DNA of 64,000 bases from contig NZ_FOSS01000001.1 of the NCBI RefSeq assembly GCF_900114355.1, positions 1,228,368 through 1,292,367 of the forward strand, written 5' to 3'. This DNA comes from Lysobacter sp. cf310. Its GTDB lineage: Bacteria; Pseudomonadota; Gammaproteobacteria; Xanthomonadales; Xanthomonadaceae. Under the pieces are notes generated by a model. That model had not been told where the DNA came from. It worked only from the letters and a program-made list of their open reading frames with translations, and made no database searches. The position numbers and the translations under genes were made by a program. This document shows, one piece after another, positions 17,998 to 26,850 of the stretch (within the stretch, counting starts at the first letter, position 1; each line of letters begins with the position of its first letter).

Positions 17998-19722
17998 ATG
18001 CGTAACCGTGGCGCAGGCCTTATGCGTGCCTGCTCATGGCTGTTGCTGGCCTTGCTTGGCATATCCAGGCTAGCGCAAGCGGAAACCCCGACGGCCTGGA
18101 CCGTCATCAATCCGGATTTGGCCTCAGCAACGGTCAACGGGACGACGATCGCCATTGGTGGCGACCAGGGCACCACGCCCTATGCGCTCGGCGCCATGAC
18201 GGCCACCGGCGTTTACGGCAACCCGTATGGAGAAGTCATTGCGGGCAGGGGGTCGGTGCGTCTGGACATCGCGCCTCAAGGCACCACTCGCTTCATCGCT
18301 GTGACATTCAGCCGGCCGATCAACAATCCGATCCTGCATATCGAGGACTTGGGCATTTGGCGCGCCACCTGCACGGGGGTGAATTGCACCGCGAGGAGTT
18401 CGACGTCCATATGGCAGTTGACGTCCGCCACGGCAACCGGGGGCAGCGTCAACGCGCTGGCCGTGTCCGGCAACGCCGCGTTCTTCGTGGCTGGAAACAC
18501 GGTCGGCGGCCCTTCCAACGGCACCGTCAACTTCAATTCCAACTCGCCGCCGACGGGCGGCTGTTCCGGCACCTTATTGGTCGGCTGCGGTTCGGTGATG
18601 TTCGTCGGAATCGGCATCACCCAGCTCTTCTTCACGATCACCTGGGCGGGCCCGGCACAAACCGCGTTCGCTGAAGGCATAAACATGACGGTCTCCATCC
18701 CCAGCGTTCCGCAAATGCAGGTGGTGAAGCGAGCGCTCGGCGGCACCGGTAGCTTCAGCTTTACCGGCAACAACGGATATCCGGGCGACACCGTCGCGGC
18801 TGCTACCGCGGGAGCCTTCGTGGACGGCACCAGCTTCCGGCTCGGTGCCGCAGGTGTCGATACCACCATCAGCGAGACCGCCGTCGCCGGCTGGGTCACC
18901 GGCGCGAACCCCACCTTCCTGTGTTACGACGGCGCGCGCGCGCCGCCACTGTCCAACCAGCTTGTATCGGCCACGTTCGATCCTGCCACTCACACCTACA
19001 CCATTCCTGGCAGTCAGATGGCGGTCAACAGCCTGATCCGCTGCCATTTCGACAACACCCGCACGGGCACGGTGACGGTCACCAAGATCTCGAACGGCGG
19101 CGTCGGCAGCTTCAATTTCAGCGGCAGCAACGGTATCGCCAGCCATGCGATCACCACCGCGACCGCCGGCACCGGCGTGCAGGGCGCGGTGCAGACCTTG
19201 GCTGCCACGGGCACTCAGACCACCATCACCGAGGCGGCGCCCCCGGCCGGCTTCGTACTGACGGGCGTGACTTGCACGGGGCTCACCAACGGCGCGACGG
19301 CCACGTTCGACGCGCCTACCCGCACGGTCACGATCCCGTCCACCGGCACCGCGGCGGGCGCGAGCATCAGTTGCACCTTTACCAATGCGCGCCAGAGCGC
19401 CGACCTGAGCATCACCAAGACCAACACGCCGGGCGTGAACGGCAACGTCGATCAGGCGAGCGACACCGTCGCCTCCGGTACGCCGACCACCTATGAGCTG
19501 CGCGTCACCAACAACGGGCCCGATTCGGTGACCGGCGCCGTGGTGCGGGATGCACCGGGCGCCGGCATCGCCTGCCCTGGCGGCAACACGGTGACGATCA
19601 CTGGCGATGGCGTGCCTGTGGGCAGCTTCACGATCGCCAACCTGACCGGCGCCGGCATTACCCTCGGCACGCTTACGACCGGGCAAACCACGGTGTTGAG
19701 TTTCAGCTGCAACGTGCAATAG
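17998..19722 (+). CDS. Secreted DUF11-tailed surface protein, paralogue 4 of 4
   Basis: A 574-residue exported protein of unknown function. ATG 17998 is preceded by AGGAG at 8-nt spacing and gives a compact signal peptide (MRNRGAGLMRACSWLLLALL, cleavage after AQA). The in-frame region upstream to 17848 is probably leader DNA. The head (TAWTVINPDLASATVNGTT...) is unique in the set and resembles no family I recognise. Two prealbumin-like segments follow, each with a GSFxFxGxNG strand and a closing cysteine motif (RCHFDNTRTG, SCTFTNARQ). The constant ~106-residue DUF11 domain ends the protein. At DNA level its last ~320 bp are nearly identical to the end of paralogue 2. Confidence 0.8.
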   Translation: MRNRGAGLMRACSWLLLALLGISRLAQAETPTAWTVINPDLASATVNGTTIAIGGDQGTTPYALGAMTATGVYGNPYGEVIAGRGSVRLDIAPQGTTRFIAVTFSRPINNPILHIEDLGIWRATCTGVNCTARSSTSIWQLTSATATGGSVNALAVSGNAAFFVAGNTVGGPSNGTVNFNSNSPPTGGCSGTLLVGCGSVMFVGIGITQLFFTITWAGPAQTAFAEGINMTVSIPSVPQMQVVKRALGGTGSFSFTGNNGYPGDTVAAATAGAFVDGTSFRLGAAGVDTTISETAVAGWVTGANPTFLCYDGARAPPLSNQLVSATFDPATHTYTIPGSQMAVNSLIRCHFDNTRTGTVTVTKISNGGVGSFNFSGSNGIASHAITTATAGTGVQGAVQTLAATGTQTTITEAAPPAGFVLTGVTCTGLTNGATATFDAPTRTVTIPSTGTAAGASISCTFTNARQSADLSITKTNTPGVNGNVDQASDTVASGTPTTYELRVTNNGPDSVTGAVVRDAPGAGIACPGGNTVTITGDGVPVGSFTIANLTGAGITLGTLTTGQTTVLSFSCNVQ

Positions 19723-19768
19723 CGGCTAGCGAACGCCGCGATCGCTTGCGGCGACGCGCGTTATACGC

Positions 19769-19798
19769 AGGGCGGCCGATGCCAAACATCGCCGCCCT
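19769..19798. terminator. Hairpin between convergent DUF11 paralogue 4 and the effector-like gene
   Basis: AGGGCGGC(C)GATG-CCAAA-CATCGCCGCCCT forms a 12-bp stem with one bulged C, about 47 bp after the paralogue 4 stop codon. Without a T-run it could still act as a bidirectional transcript end. Confidence 0.6.
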
Positions 19799-19869
19799 CC
19801 CCGCCAGACGGTGGCCGACGCCGCCTGGCGGACGGCACCGACCCAACCAGCGATCGCGATGCCGCGCCC

Positions 19870-20934
19870 CTACATCGACCGCGGTGCGATCGCCTGCTGC
19901 TGCGGATCGGCCACGGGCGCAGCGGGCGTGCGCGATTCCTGCTCGCGCTTCTCGCCCAATGCGGCCGTCGCTTCGACCGACAAGCCGCGGCGCGCGTCGC
20001 TGGCGCCGACGCTGATCAGTTCGGCGCCGGGCTGACGCTCGCGCGCCCTGGCTTCGGCACCCAGGAACAGGCGGCGCTCGCCGTCGGCACCGGGATTGCC
20101 TAGCTCGACGTAGCCGATGCGTGGCAGCCCGCGCAGTTCCGCGGTGCCGGCCAGGCTTTGCGCGGTCTCGGTCACGGGCAGGCGCGCGTTCTCGGGTAGG
20201 CCGTCGTTGATGCGGTGGATGTGCGCTTCGGCTTGTGCGCGCAGGGTGGGATCGACCGCAACCGAGGCCGCACTCGCGGAGGATGGACCCAGGCCGGGCA
20301 CGCGACCGGCATGCACATCCGCCGCCATGCCGGTGGGCTGGTCCGGCCGGTTGAGATCGGGATTGCCTCGGAAGGATTCTTCGGTCGGACGATATGGGCG
20401 CAGTGGCTCGGTTAGGGGCGGCGTCGGCAACTGCCCTACGGGTGGTACCAGAGGGGTATGCACATCGCGCTGGCCGTCGCTATAGCCCGAACCTCGTGGG
20501 CCGCCGAGGGGGATAGAGACATTGAGGCTGGGCCGTCCCGGCGAAGCATCTACCCCCATGCGGACGCCGTTATCGAATTGAACACCCGTCCCCACCCCAA
20601 TGCCGTCCACACGACCATTGGGATGCAACGTCTCTCGTCCTTCGACATAGACGTTGCCCTCGCCGTACCGTACGCCGCCTGTTATCGAGTTCGCTCCCAG
20701 ATCGCCGTCCACATCCACATAGGCATCGCGCGTTGCGCCTGGCGCCGGCCCCAAGGGACGCAGGCGATGTTCGCTGTCTTGCTGCGGTTCCGCCGGCGGG
20801 TGCTGCGGCGGTCCCTGGACCTCGGGTTGAGCGGGCGTCAGGCGGAACCCGTCGACCTCCGGATTGCCGCTGATGCCTTCGCCTCTGCGCGCGGGATCCT
20901 GCGCGGAATCTTCGTTCTCATTGCGAGTAGCCAT
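19870..20934 (-). CDS. Possible XVIPCD-type type IV secretion effector
   Basis: A 354-residue protein with no signal peptide or membrane segment. The start is well supported by GGAGG six bases before ATG. The N-terminal ~60 residues are charged and Pro/Gln-rich. A beta-rich middle follows, with repeated G-V/N-V strands (DLGANSITGGVRYGEGNVYV, then GTGVQFDNGVRMGVDAS), then a Pro-rich linker. The last ~130 residues (from DPTLRAQAEAHIHRI) contain GLPRIGYVELG and RRLFLGAEA and end in a Gln-rich tail. This resembles the XVIPCD domain that sends antibacterial effectors to the Xanthomonadales type IV system. The match is by eye and not certain. No VirB/VirD4 gene or immunity lipoprotein is adjacent in the usual way. 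Confidence 0.55.
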   Translation of the reverse strand: MATRNENEDSAQDPARRGEGISGNPEVDGFRLTPAQPEVQGPPQHPPAEPQQDSEHRLRPLGPAPGATRDAYVDVDGDLGANSITGGVRYGEGNVYVEGRETLHPNGRVDGIGVGTGVQFDNGVRMGVDASPGRPSLNVSIPLGGPRGSGYSDGQRDVHTPLVPPVGQLPTPPLTEPLRPYRPTEESFRGNPDLNRPDQPTGMAADVHAGRVPGLGPSSASAASVAVDPTLRAQAEAHIHRINDGLPENARLPVTETAQSLAGTAELRGLPRIGYVELGNPGADGERRLFLGAEARARERQPGAELISVGASDARRGLSVEATAALGEKREQESRTPAAPVADPQQQAIAPRSM

Positions 20935-21150
20935 GACGCCTCCATGCCATTGTGGTGCGTCTCACCGGATAGCACAGGCGTTTAGGCGGTTCTAGACATA
21001 CTGAGGGCGCATGTTTTCCGCAGTTTTATGCTGCGGCGAGGTCGAATTTTGGCTGTCCGGTCCGGGGGATCGGCTAATAGTCGGCATTAAAACTGTGCCG
21101 GCTCTGTCGGTGGCGGTGCGATTGGATTTGCGCAGGGGTTGCTGTTTCGC

Positions 21151-21371
21151 GATCGCGGCTGACGCCGCTCCCACAGGAAGCGGGGGTGGAGGCGCGTCGA
21201 TGTGTGGCAGAACCGCTCGATTGGGGTGGTGTCGTGGGTCGTGGGGGCGCGGTCGCGGCTTGCGCCGCTCCTACAGGGGACTGTCGCGGAGGCGTAGCGA
21301 TGGGGCTGGCTTGATGGAGGGGCGATGCGATTTGGTAGCCACGCGGTCGCGGCTTACGCCGCTCCTACCCC
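21151..21371. repeat. Three copies of a REP palindrome in a ~100-bp spaced array
   Basis: The core G(A/G)TCGCGGCT(G/T)(A/G)CGCCGCTCC(C/T)AC occurs at about 21151, 21251 and 21345. The flanking ggaggcg.(g/a)cgatg tracts are also repeated, so the unit is about 95-100 bp. The same core appears as an inverted pair near 55.9 kb. The surrounding gap (20935-21498) has no gene that I can support. Confidence 0.75.
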
Positions 21372-21498
21372 AAAGCTGTTCGCGGGAGGATGCGGGGTGC
21401 GTTCGGCCTGTCATTGTCATCTGCATGAGCGCACCGATGCCGTCAGCGCGGGCACGGCGAGTCGCTACCGCTTTTACTCACAGCTCCCGCGTAGCGCG

Positions 21499-22203
21499 CT
21501 AGCGCGCGAACGCCGCGGCGTCGCCGTCGAACACGTTCAAGTCCACCGGTCCGTCGATGCCGCGCACGCGGCCGCGGTTGTGGTATTGCCATATCACCCA
21601 GCGGGCGCTGGCATCGGGCTTGCGCACGATCGCGCGCCGCCACAGCGCGCGCGGTGGCAGGTCGCGCTGGTGGGCGGCGAGGAATTCCGGTGTGACGTAG
21701 AGCAAGGCCGGCTGGCCGTAGGCGGCTTCGACCTGGCTCAGGTAGGCGTCGAGTTCGCGCCGCAGTTGGGCGCTGTCGGGATTGCGCCCGCAATTGCCGC
21801 CGAACTCCAGGTCCAGCGCCGGCGGCAGGTCGTGCGCGGCCGGTGCGGCGGCGGCAAGGAAGTTGCGCGCCTGTTCGGCGCCCGGCTTGCACCACGTGAA
21901 GAAGTGATAGGCGCCGACCGCGAGACCGGCCGCGCGCGCGTCGCGGCGGTTCTGATCGAAACGGCGGTCGCGGTGGTCGCCGCCTTCGCTGGCTTTCAGA
22001 TAAGCGAAGGCGACATCGTCGGCGGCGACCGCGCGCCAGTCGATCGCGCCCTGATGGTGGGACACGTCGATGCCGCGCAGCGGGTAACGGGCGCGATCGG
22101 GTTGCCAATGCAGGAACCATTGCCAGGCCAGTACCGCGCCCAGCAGCGCGATCGCGGTCAGGCCGGTCAGCGCGGCGGCGATGCGCCAGCCGCGTTCCTT
22201 CAT
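21499..22203 (-). CDS. Glycoside hydrolase family 25 lysozyme-like protein
   Basis: A 234-residue protein with an N-terminal membrane or uncleaved signal helix (residues about 8-30) and a GH25 beta/alpha-barrel. GH25 enzymes cut peptidoglycan as N-acetylmuramidases. The family start GIDVSHHQGAIDW, the FAYLKASEGG strand and the catalytic DLEFGGN (D-x-E) are all visible. RYPLRGIDVSHHQG begins right after a short linker, so the enzyme faces the periplasm. The ATG at 22203 overlaps the stop codon of the upstream lipoprotein gene as ATGA. It could remodel the cell's own wall or act on prey cells; the sequence does not decide. Confidence 0.9.
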   Translation of the reverse strand: MKERGWRIAAALTGLTAIALLGAVLAWQWFLHWQPDRARYPLRGIDVSHHQGAIDWRAVAADDVAFAYLKASEGGDHRDRRFDQNRRDARAAGLAVGAYHFFTWCKPGAEQARNFLAAAAPAAHDLPPALDLEFGGNCGRNPDSAQLRRELDAYLSQVEAAYGQPALLYVTPEFLAAHQRDLPPRALWRRAIVRKPDASARWVIWQYHNRGRVRGIDGPVDLNVFDGDAAAFAR

Positions 22204-22925
22204 TTCCAGCCCGGCATCTGGCTGGCGTCCAGGCCGCCGACTTCGAACACCGCGGTGCGGGTGCCGCCGGCCTTGACCGGGAACTCGATCGCGATGGTCT
22301 TGGCGCCGCGCACGGTGCGCCACAGCATGCGCTCGTCCTCGATGAACATCGCGGTGGCCTCGTCGGTCTTGGGACGGCTCGCGGCCACCGGCTTGGGCGC
22401 GGCGTCGTCGACCTTGAGCTTGACCTTGCAGCCGCCGTAGCAATCGAAATCGCCGGCCTGCAACACCAGATAGCTGCTGCGGCCCCACTCCGGATGATCG
22501 CGGAAGATCAGCCGCACTTCGCGCGGACCGCCGCCGTCGGTGTCGATGTGGTCCTTGGCGTAGAGCGCGGCCGAACGTTGCTCGCCGCCCGACAGCACCG
22601 GCTGGGTCTGGTACGACCACAGCGCGGCCAGGCGGCGCGTCTCCAGCGCCTTGACCGCTTCGACCTTGGCCACTTCGTACTGCGCCTTGATGCGCGCGGC
22701 GGCCTGGCTGTTCGGGTACTGCGCGGTCAGCACGTCGCCGTGCGCGCGCGCCACGTCCCACTTGTTCAAGGCCACGGCGGCCTCGAAGGACTTGGCCATG
22801 TCCTCGGCAGCCTTCTCGTCGGTCGCAGCCTTGGCCGCGGCGGCGGCCTTGGGGTCTTCGGCCGGCTTGCAGGCGGCGAGCGCGAGCGTGACGGCGAGCA
22901 GCAGCATCGGAGTCCTGGCGTTCAT
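22200..22925 (-). CDS. Lipoprotein of unknown function
   Basis: A 241-residue lipoprotein. The signal MNARTPMLLLAVTLALAAC puts the acylated cysteine at residue 19, so I start at ATG 22925 rather than at the longer open frame. An Ala/Lys-rich, probably helical segment follows (to about residue 85). The C-terminal half is beta-rich with a C-x-G-G-C pair (DCYGGCKVKLKVDD). I do not recognise a named family for the whole protein. It is coupled to the GH25 lysozyme gene downstream (ATGA) and follows the hydrolase gene by 40 bp, so the three are probably co-transcribed. Confidence 0.85.
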   Translation of the reverse strand: MNARTPMLLLAVTLALAACKPAEDPKAAAAAKAATDEKAAEDMAKSFEAAVALNKWDVARAHGDVLTAQYPNSQAAARIKAQYEVAKVEAVKALETRRLAALWSYQTQPVLSGGEQRSAALYAKDHIDTDGGGPREVRLIFRDHPEWGRSSYLVLQAGDFDCYGGCKVKLKVDDAAPKPVAASRPKTDEATAMFIEDERMLWRTVRGAKTIAIEFPVKAGGTRTAVFEVGGLDASQMPGWK

Positions 22926-22965
22926 CGGCGTGTCTCGTATCGGTTCGTCGGATTCGTAAAAGAAG

Positions 22966-23934
22966 TCAGGGCGGGCCGGCGAGCTGCGCGATCGCTTGCG
23001 CGACCGCGTCGGGCCGCTCCACCGGCGACATATGGCCGCAGCCGTCCAGCAGCACCTGCCGCGCCTGCGGCATGCGCGCGGCGTACAGCGCCATTGCGCT
23101 GGCATCGATCACCGCGTCCTGGCGGCACCATAGCAGCAGGGTGGGCTGGCGGATCCTGGCGGCTTCTTCGCCGGGCAGGAAGCGTTCCGGGCCGCGGCCG
23201 ATGCGGTTGAGCACGGTCTGCTCGAACGCGGCGTCGCGCTTGCGGCGCGCGATGTAGATCTCGTCGGCCGGCCACGGGATCGTCGGCTTGGCGGCGGCGT
23301 CGTAGAACACGGTGTCGAGGTAGCGTTGCAGGCCGGCGCCGTCGGCGACCGCGAAGGGATTGTGGCCGGCCAGCACCTGCACGCCGAAGCGGTTGTCGCG
23401 AAAGCGCACGCCGGCCGCGTCGAACAGGCCCAGGCGATCGACCGCGCGCGGATGGCGCGCCGCGGTCAGGGCGGCGATGCCGCCGCCCATGGAATGGCCC
23501 AGCAGCACCACCTCGCCGCCGCGCGGGCGCGCGACCTGTTCGATGAAACGCGCCAGGCGCGCGCTCTGGGCGACGAAGCCGTAGTCGCCGCCGTCGCGGC
23601 GCTGGCTTTCGCCCCAGCCCGGCAGATCGGGAATCAGCAGCCGGTAGCGGCCGCGCAGGCGCTGCGCCAGCGGGTACCAGTTCTCCTTGCTGCCGGTGAA
23701 GCCGTGGACCATGACCAGCACCGGCGCGCCGGCCGGGGCTTCGTCGTTGTAGGCGTAGACCCAGCGATGGTCGTCTAGCTTGAGGCTGTCACGCGACAGG
23801 CCGGCGAGGATACGCTGGCGGTTGTAGTCGGCCAGCACCACCCGATAGGGATCGCGCCACAACAGCACGGCGACCGTCGCAAACAACGCGGCCGCCACGA
23901 GGGCGGCCGCGAGTCTGGCGCGACGCCAACGCAT
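22966..23934 (-). CDS. Alpha/beta hydrolase (lipase/esterase-like), membrane-anchored
   Basis: A 322-residue alpha/beta-fold hydrolase with an N-terminal hydrophobic helix (residues about 8-25), so it is probably anchored in the inner membrane facing the periplasm. The oxyanion motif is MVHGFTGSKENW and the nucleophile elbow GHSMGG puts Ser148 at the active site. The acid lies in LLLWCRQDAVID and the base His in DGCGHMSPVERP. The overall pattern fits triacylglycerol-lipase-like or esterase-like hydrolases; the substrate is unknown. It lies 8 bp after the M1 aminopeptidase gene, which suggests co-transcription. Confidence 0.9.
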   Translation of the reverse strand: MRWRRARLAAALVAAALFATVAVLLWRDPYRVVLADYNRQRILAGLSRDSLKLDDHRWVYAYNDEAPAGAPVLVMVHGFTGSKENWYPLAQRLRGRYRLLIPDLPGWGESQRRDGGDYGFVAQSARLARFIEQVARPRGGEVVLLGHSMGGGIAALTAARHPRAVDRLGLFDAAGVRFRDNRFGVQVLAGHNPFAVADGAGLQRYLDTVFYDAAAKPTIPWPADEIYIARRKRDAAFEQTVLNRIGRGPERFLPGEEAARIRQPTLLLWCRQDAVIDASAMALYAARMPQARQVLLDGCGHMSPVERPDAVAQAIAQLAGPP

Positions 23935-23942
23935 GGCGTCGC

Positions 23943-25886
23943 TTACTTGGCCGCCTGCGGCGCGGCCTTGGCCTTGGCGATCACCGCTTCGACCGATTCG
24001 GTCGTGATCGGGTGATAGCCGGGCTTGGCCTTGGCGAAGGTGTCCTCGGCCAGCTTCAGGCCGGCGGGCGTCTTCACCAGCTCGCTGTAGGTCGGCATGA
24101 TCAGCTTGCGGCGGCCGATGCGCTGCAGGAAGGCGGCGATGGCGGCGTCGGCCTGGGTGTAGCCGCTACGCACCGTCAGCGGATACCAGCGCTGGGCGAT
24201 CTCGCCGTTGGGCGTGCCGGTGATCTTGTAGGCGGCGTCCAGGGCCTTGAGCTGGTCGACGCTGAGCGTGTCGGGCATGCCTTCGACGAAGTGCACCCAT
24301 TCCTGGGTCGACCACTTGGCGGTCGCGGCCTTGTCCGGCAGCGTGCCGGCGTCCAGCCAGGCCTTGCGTGCGGCGTCGATGGCGTCGAAGCGCGCCGACG
24401 GCGTCTGCGGCGCGTTGCTGGGGATGCCCGGCTCGTACAACCAGGCGTCGAACTCGGCCTGGGTGACCTTGCCCGGGTACTTGTCGAGCAGATTGGCCTT
24501 GGCGTAGTCGACGAACTGCTGGGTCGAGATGCTCTGGAACGCGAAGTGGTCGAAGTAACCACGCAGGAAGGCGTCGAAGTTTTCGCGACCGTAGCGCTGT
24601 TCCAGGAACTGCAGGAACCAGGCGCCCTTGGTGTAGACGGTGCCGGTGAGGTTGTTGTCCGGATCGTCCAGATCGCCGGGCTTGATCGCCAGACGCTGCA
24701 GCGCCTTGTTGTCTTCGGTGAACTCCGACTTGAGCTCGTTGCGGCCGATCAGGCTTTCCATGTCGGCGCGCTCTTTACCGTAGAGCACTTCGACGATGCG
24801 GTTCTCGACGTAGCTGGTGAAGCCTTCGTTGAGCCAGGCGTCGTTGGAGGTGGAGAAGGTCACCAGGTTGCCGGACCAGCTGTGCGCCAGCTCGTGCGCG
24901 ATCAGCGACACCAGCGACTTGTCGCCGACGATCGCGGTCGGGGTGGCGAAGGTCAGGCGCGGGTTCTCCATGCCGCCGTACGGGAACGACGGCGGCAGCA
25001 CCAGGATGTCGTAGCGGTCCCAGCGATAGGGGCCGTACAGCTTTTCGGCCGTCTCCATCATCTTCTCGGTGTCGGAGAACTCGGCCACCGCCTTGGGCGC
25101 CATCGCCGGCTCGGCCCACACGCCGCTGCGCTGCGAGATCGGCTGGAACACCAGGTCGCCGGCCGCGATCGCGAGCAGATAGGACGGGATCTTCTGCGGC
25201 ATCTTGAATTCGTAGTCGCCGTCGCGCGCCGCCTTGGGATCGTTGTCGGCGCTCATCAGCACCATCGCGTCCTTGGGCGCGGTCACGTGCGCGGTGTAGG
25301 TGAAGCGCACGCTGGGCGTGTCCTGCAGCGGCACCCAGGAGCGTGCGTGGATCTGCTGCGACTGGCTGAACATGAAGGGCGTCTTCTTGCCCTCGGTCAT
25401 CGCCGGGGTCAGCCACTGCAGGCCCGACGCGTCCGGCGAGGTCTTGTAGGTCACGCGCACGCGCGCGTTGCGCTCCGGCGTTTCGATGGTGAGCTTGCTG
25501 CCGAACAGCTTGTCGGCCGGCGCCAGCGCGAACTTGAGATCGTTCCACTTGCCGTCGCTGCGCTCGCCGACGATCTTCTCGATGTTCAGGCCGCGCGTGT
25601 CCAACACCAGCTGGGTCGCGGCCTTGTCCACCCAGTTCAGGGTGTAGGTGGCCGAGCCGCTGAGCTGCTTGTGCTCGAAGTCGACCGCCAGCTGCAGGGC
25701 GAGGTCGTCGATCCGGACCTTGTCCGGCTGGGCGTAGGAATGCTCGTCGACCACGGCAGGACTGGTCACGGCGGTCTCCGTCTTGGCGGCGGGGGTGGCG
25801 GCGCCATCGGCGGGCGGCGCGGCTTCGCGCGAACAGCCCAGGGCGAGCGCGGCGGCGAGGCAAACGGTGAGGATCGAATAACGCAT
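23943..25886 (-). CDS. M1-family zinc aminopeptidase, lipoprotein
   Basis: A 647-residue M1 (aminopeptidase N / leukotriene A4 hydrolase type) metallopeptidase. ATG 25886 gives a lipoprotein signal (LALGC, Cys18). The longer frame upstream is not needed. The substrate-binding motif GGMEN is followed by the zinc site HELAHSW and the distal glutamate in WLNEGFTSYVE at the usual 18-residue spacing, near residues 330-350. The C-terminal helical domain of the LTA4-hydrolase type is present. It probably acts in the periplasm or at the outer membrane on peptides taken up by this proteolytic bacterium. It is the first gene of a minus-strand run with the hydrolase, lipoprotein and lysozyme. Confidence 0.94.
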   Translation of the reverse strand: MRYSILTVCLAAALALGCSREAAPPADGAATPAAKTETAVTSPAVVDEHSYAQPDKVRIDDLALQLAVDFEHKQLSGSATYTLNWVDKAATQLVLDTRGLNIEKIVGERSDGKWNDLKFALAPADKLFGSKLTIETPERNARVRVTYKTSPDASGLQWLTPAMTEGKKTPFMFSQSQQIHARSWVPLQDTPSVRFTYTAHVTAPKDAMVLMSADNDPKAARDGDYEFKMPQKIPSYLLAIAAGDLVFQPISQRSGVWAEPAMAPKAVAEFSDTEKMMETAEKLYGPYRWDRYDILVLPPSFPYGGMENPRLTFATPTAIVGDKSLVSLIAHELAHSWSGNLVTFSTSNDAWLNEGFTSYVENRIVEVLYGKERADMESLIGRNELKSEFTEDNKALQRLAIKPGDLDDPDNNLTGTVYTKGAWFLQFLEQRYGRENFDAFLRGYFDHFAFQSISTQQFVDYAKANLLDKYPGKVTQAEFDAWLYEPGIPSNAPQTPSARFDAIDAARKAWLDAGTLPDKAATAKWSTQEWVHFVEGMPDTLSVDQLKALDAAYKITGTPNGEIAQRWYPLTVRSGYTQADAAIAAFLQRIGRRKLIMPTYSELVKTPAGLKLAEDTFAKAKPGYHPITTESVEAVIAKAKAAPQAAK

Positions 25887-26102
25887 GGAAGGCCCACGGC
25901 AAGGGATCGAGCGTTCGAGTTTAGCGCCTAGTCCGCGCCGGGGGCACCGCACAGCATGGCGGTTCGCCCGGGCCCGGTCAGCGCCGGCCCCGCAACGCTG
26001 CTTTCCGCCCTGAGCCGCTGCAACAGTCAGTCCCGCGCGCCCGGCTGCGTGGGCGCGCGCAGGCGCCTAGCATCGGCGGCCTCCCTCCTACGGAACAAGA
26101 CG

Positions 26103-26843
26103 ATGACCCCTCTGGCAGGCAAAGTGGCGCTGGTGACCGGCGGCAGCCGCGGTATCGGCGCGGCCACCGCGCAGCGCCTGGCGCGCGACGGCGCCGATGT
26201 GGTGCTGACCTACGCGGCCTCGCAGGAACGGGCGCTGGCCGTGGTCGCGGCGATCGAAGCCGGCGGCCGCCGCGCGCTCGCGATCCGCGCCGACAGCGCC
26301 GACCCCGACGCGGTGGTCGCCGCGGTCGAACGCACCGTAGCCGAATTCGGCCGCATCGACATCCTGGTCAACAACGCCGGCATCTTCATGTACGGCCCCT
26401 TCGAGGACGAGTCGCGCGAGAGCTTCGAACGCGCGATCGCGATCAACGTGCAGGCGCCGTTCGCGGCCGCCCAGGCCGCGTCCAAGCACATGGGCGAAGG
26501 CGGCCGCATCATCACCATCGGCAGCTGCCTGGGCGAACGCGTGGGCGCGCCGGGCATGACCCTGTACTCGCTGACCAAGTTCGCCACCGTCGGCCTGAGC
26601 AAGGGCCTGGCCCAGGATCTGGGCGCGCGCGGCATCACCGCCAACGTGGTCCAGCCCGGTCCTATCGACACCGAGATGAATCCTGCCGACGGCGAAGGCG
26701 CCGAGCACCAGCGCGCCGGCCTGCCGCTGGGCCGTTACGGCGAAGCCGAGGACGTGGCCGACACGGTCGCGCACCTGGCCGGTCCGGGCGGGCGTTTCAT
26801 CACCGGCGCCGCGATCTCGGTCGACGGCGGCTTCTCGGCCTGA
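26103..26843 (+). CDS. SDR-family NAD(P)-dependent oxidoreductase
   Basis: A 246-residue classical short-chain dehydrogenase/reductase. The cofactor loop is TGGSRGIG (residues 12-19), NNAG marks the central strand, and the active site is S(C)...YSLTKF (Tyr near 157 and Lys near 161). PG(P)IDTEMNP and the C-terminal GRFITGAAISVDGGFS are typical of 3-oxoacyl-ACP-reductase-like members. The substrate cannot be inferred. ATG 26103 starts the conserved N-terminus; a longer in-frame extension to 25956 is unlikely. The SMR transporter gene follows 7 bp later, so the two are probably co-transcribed. Confidence 0.9.
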   Translation: MTPLAGKVALVTGGSRGIGAATAQRLARDGADVVLTYAASQERALAVVAAIEAGGRRALAIRADSADPDAVVAAVERTVAEFGRIDILVNNAGIFMYGPFEDESRESFERAIAINVQAPFAAAQAASKHMGEGGRIITIGSCLGERVGAPGMTLYSLTKFATVGLSKGLAQDLGARGITANVVQPGPIDTEMNPADGEGAEHQRAGLPLGRYGEAEDVADTVAHLAGPGGRFITGAAISVDGGFSA

Positions 26844-26850
26844 GCCGGCG

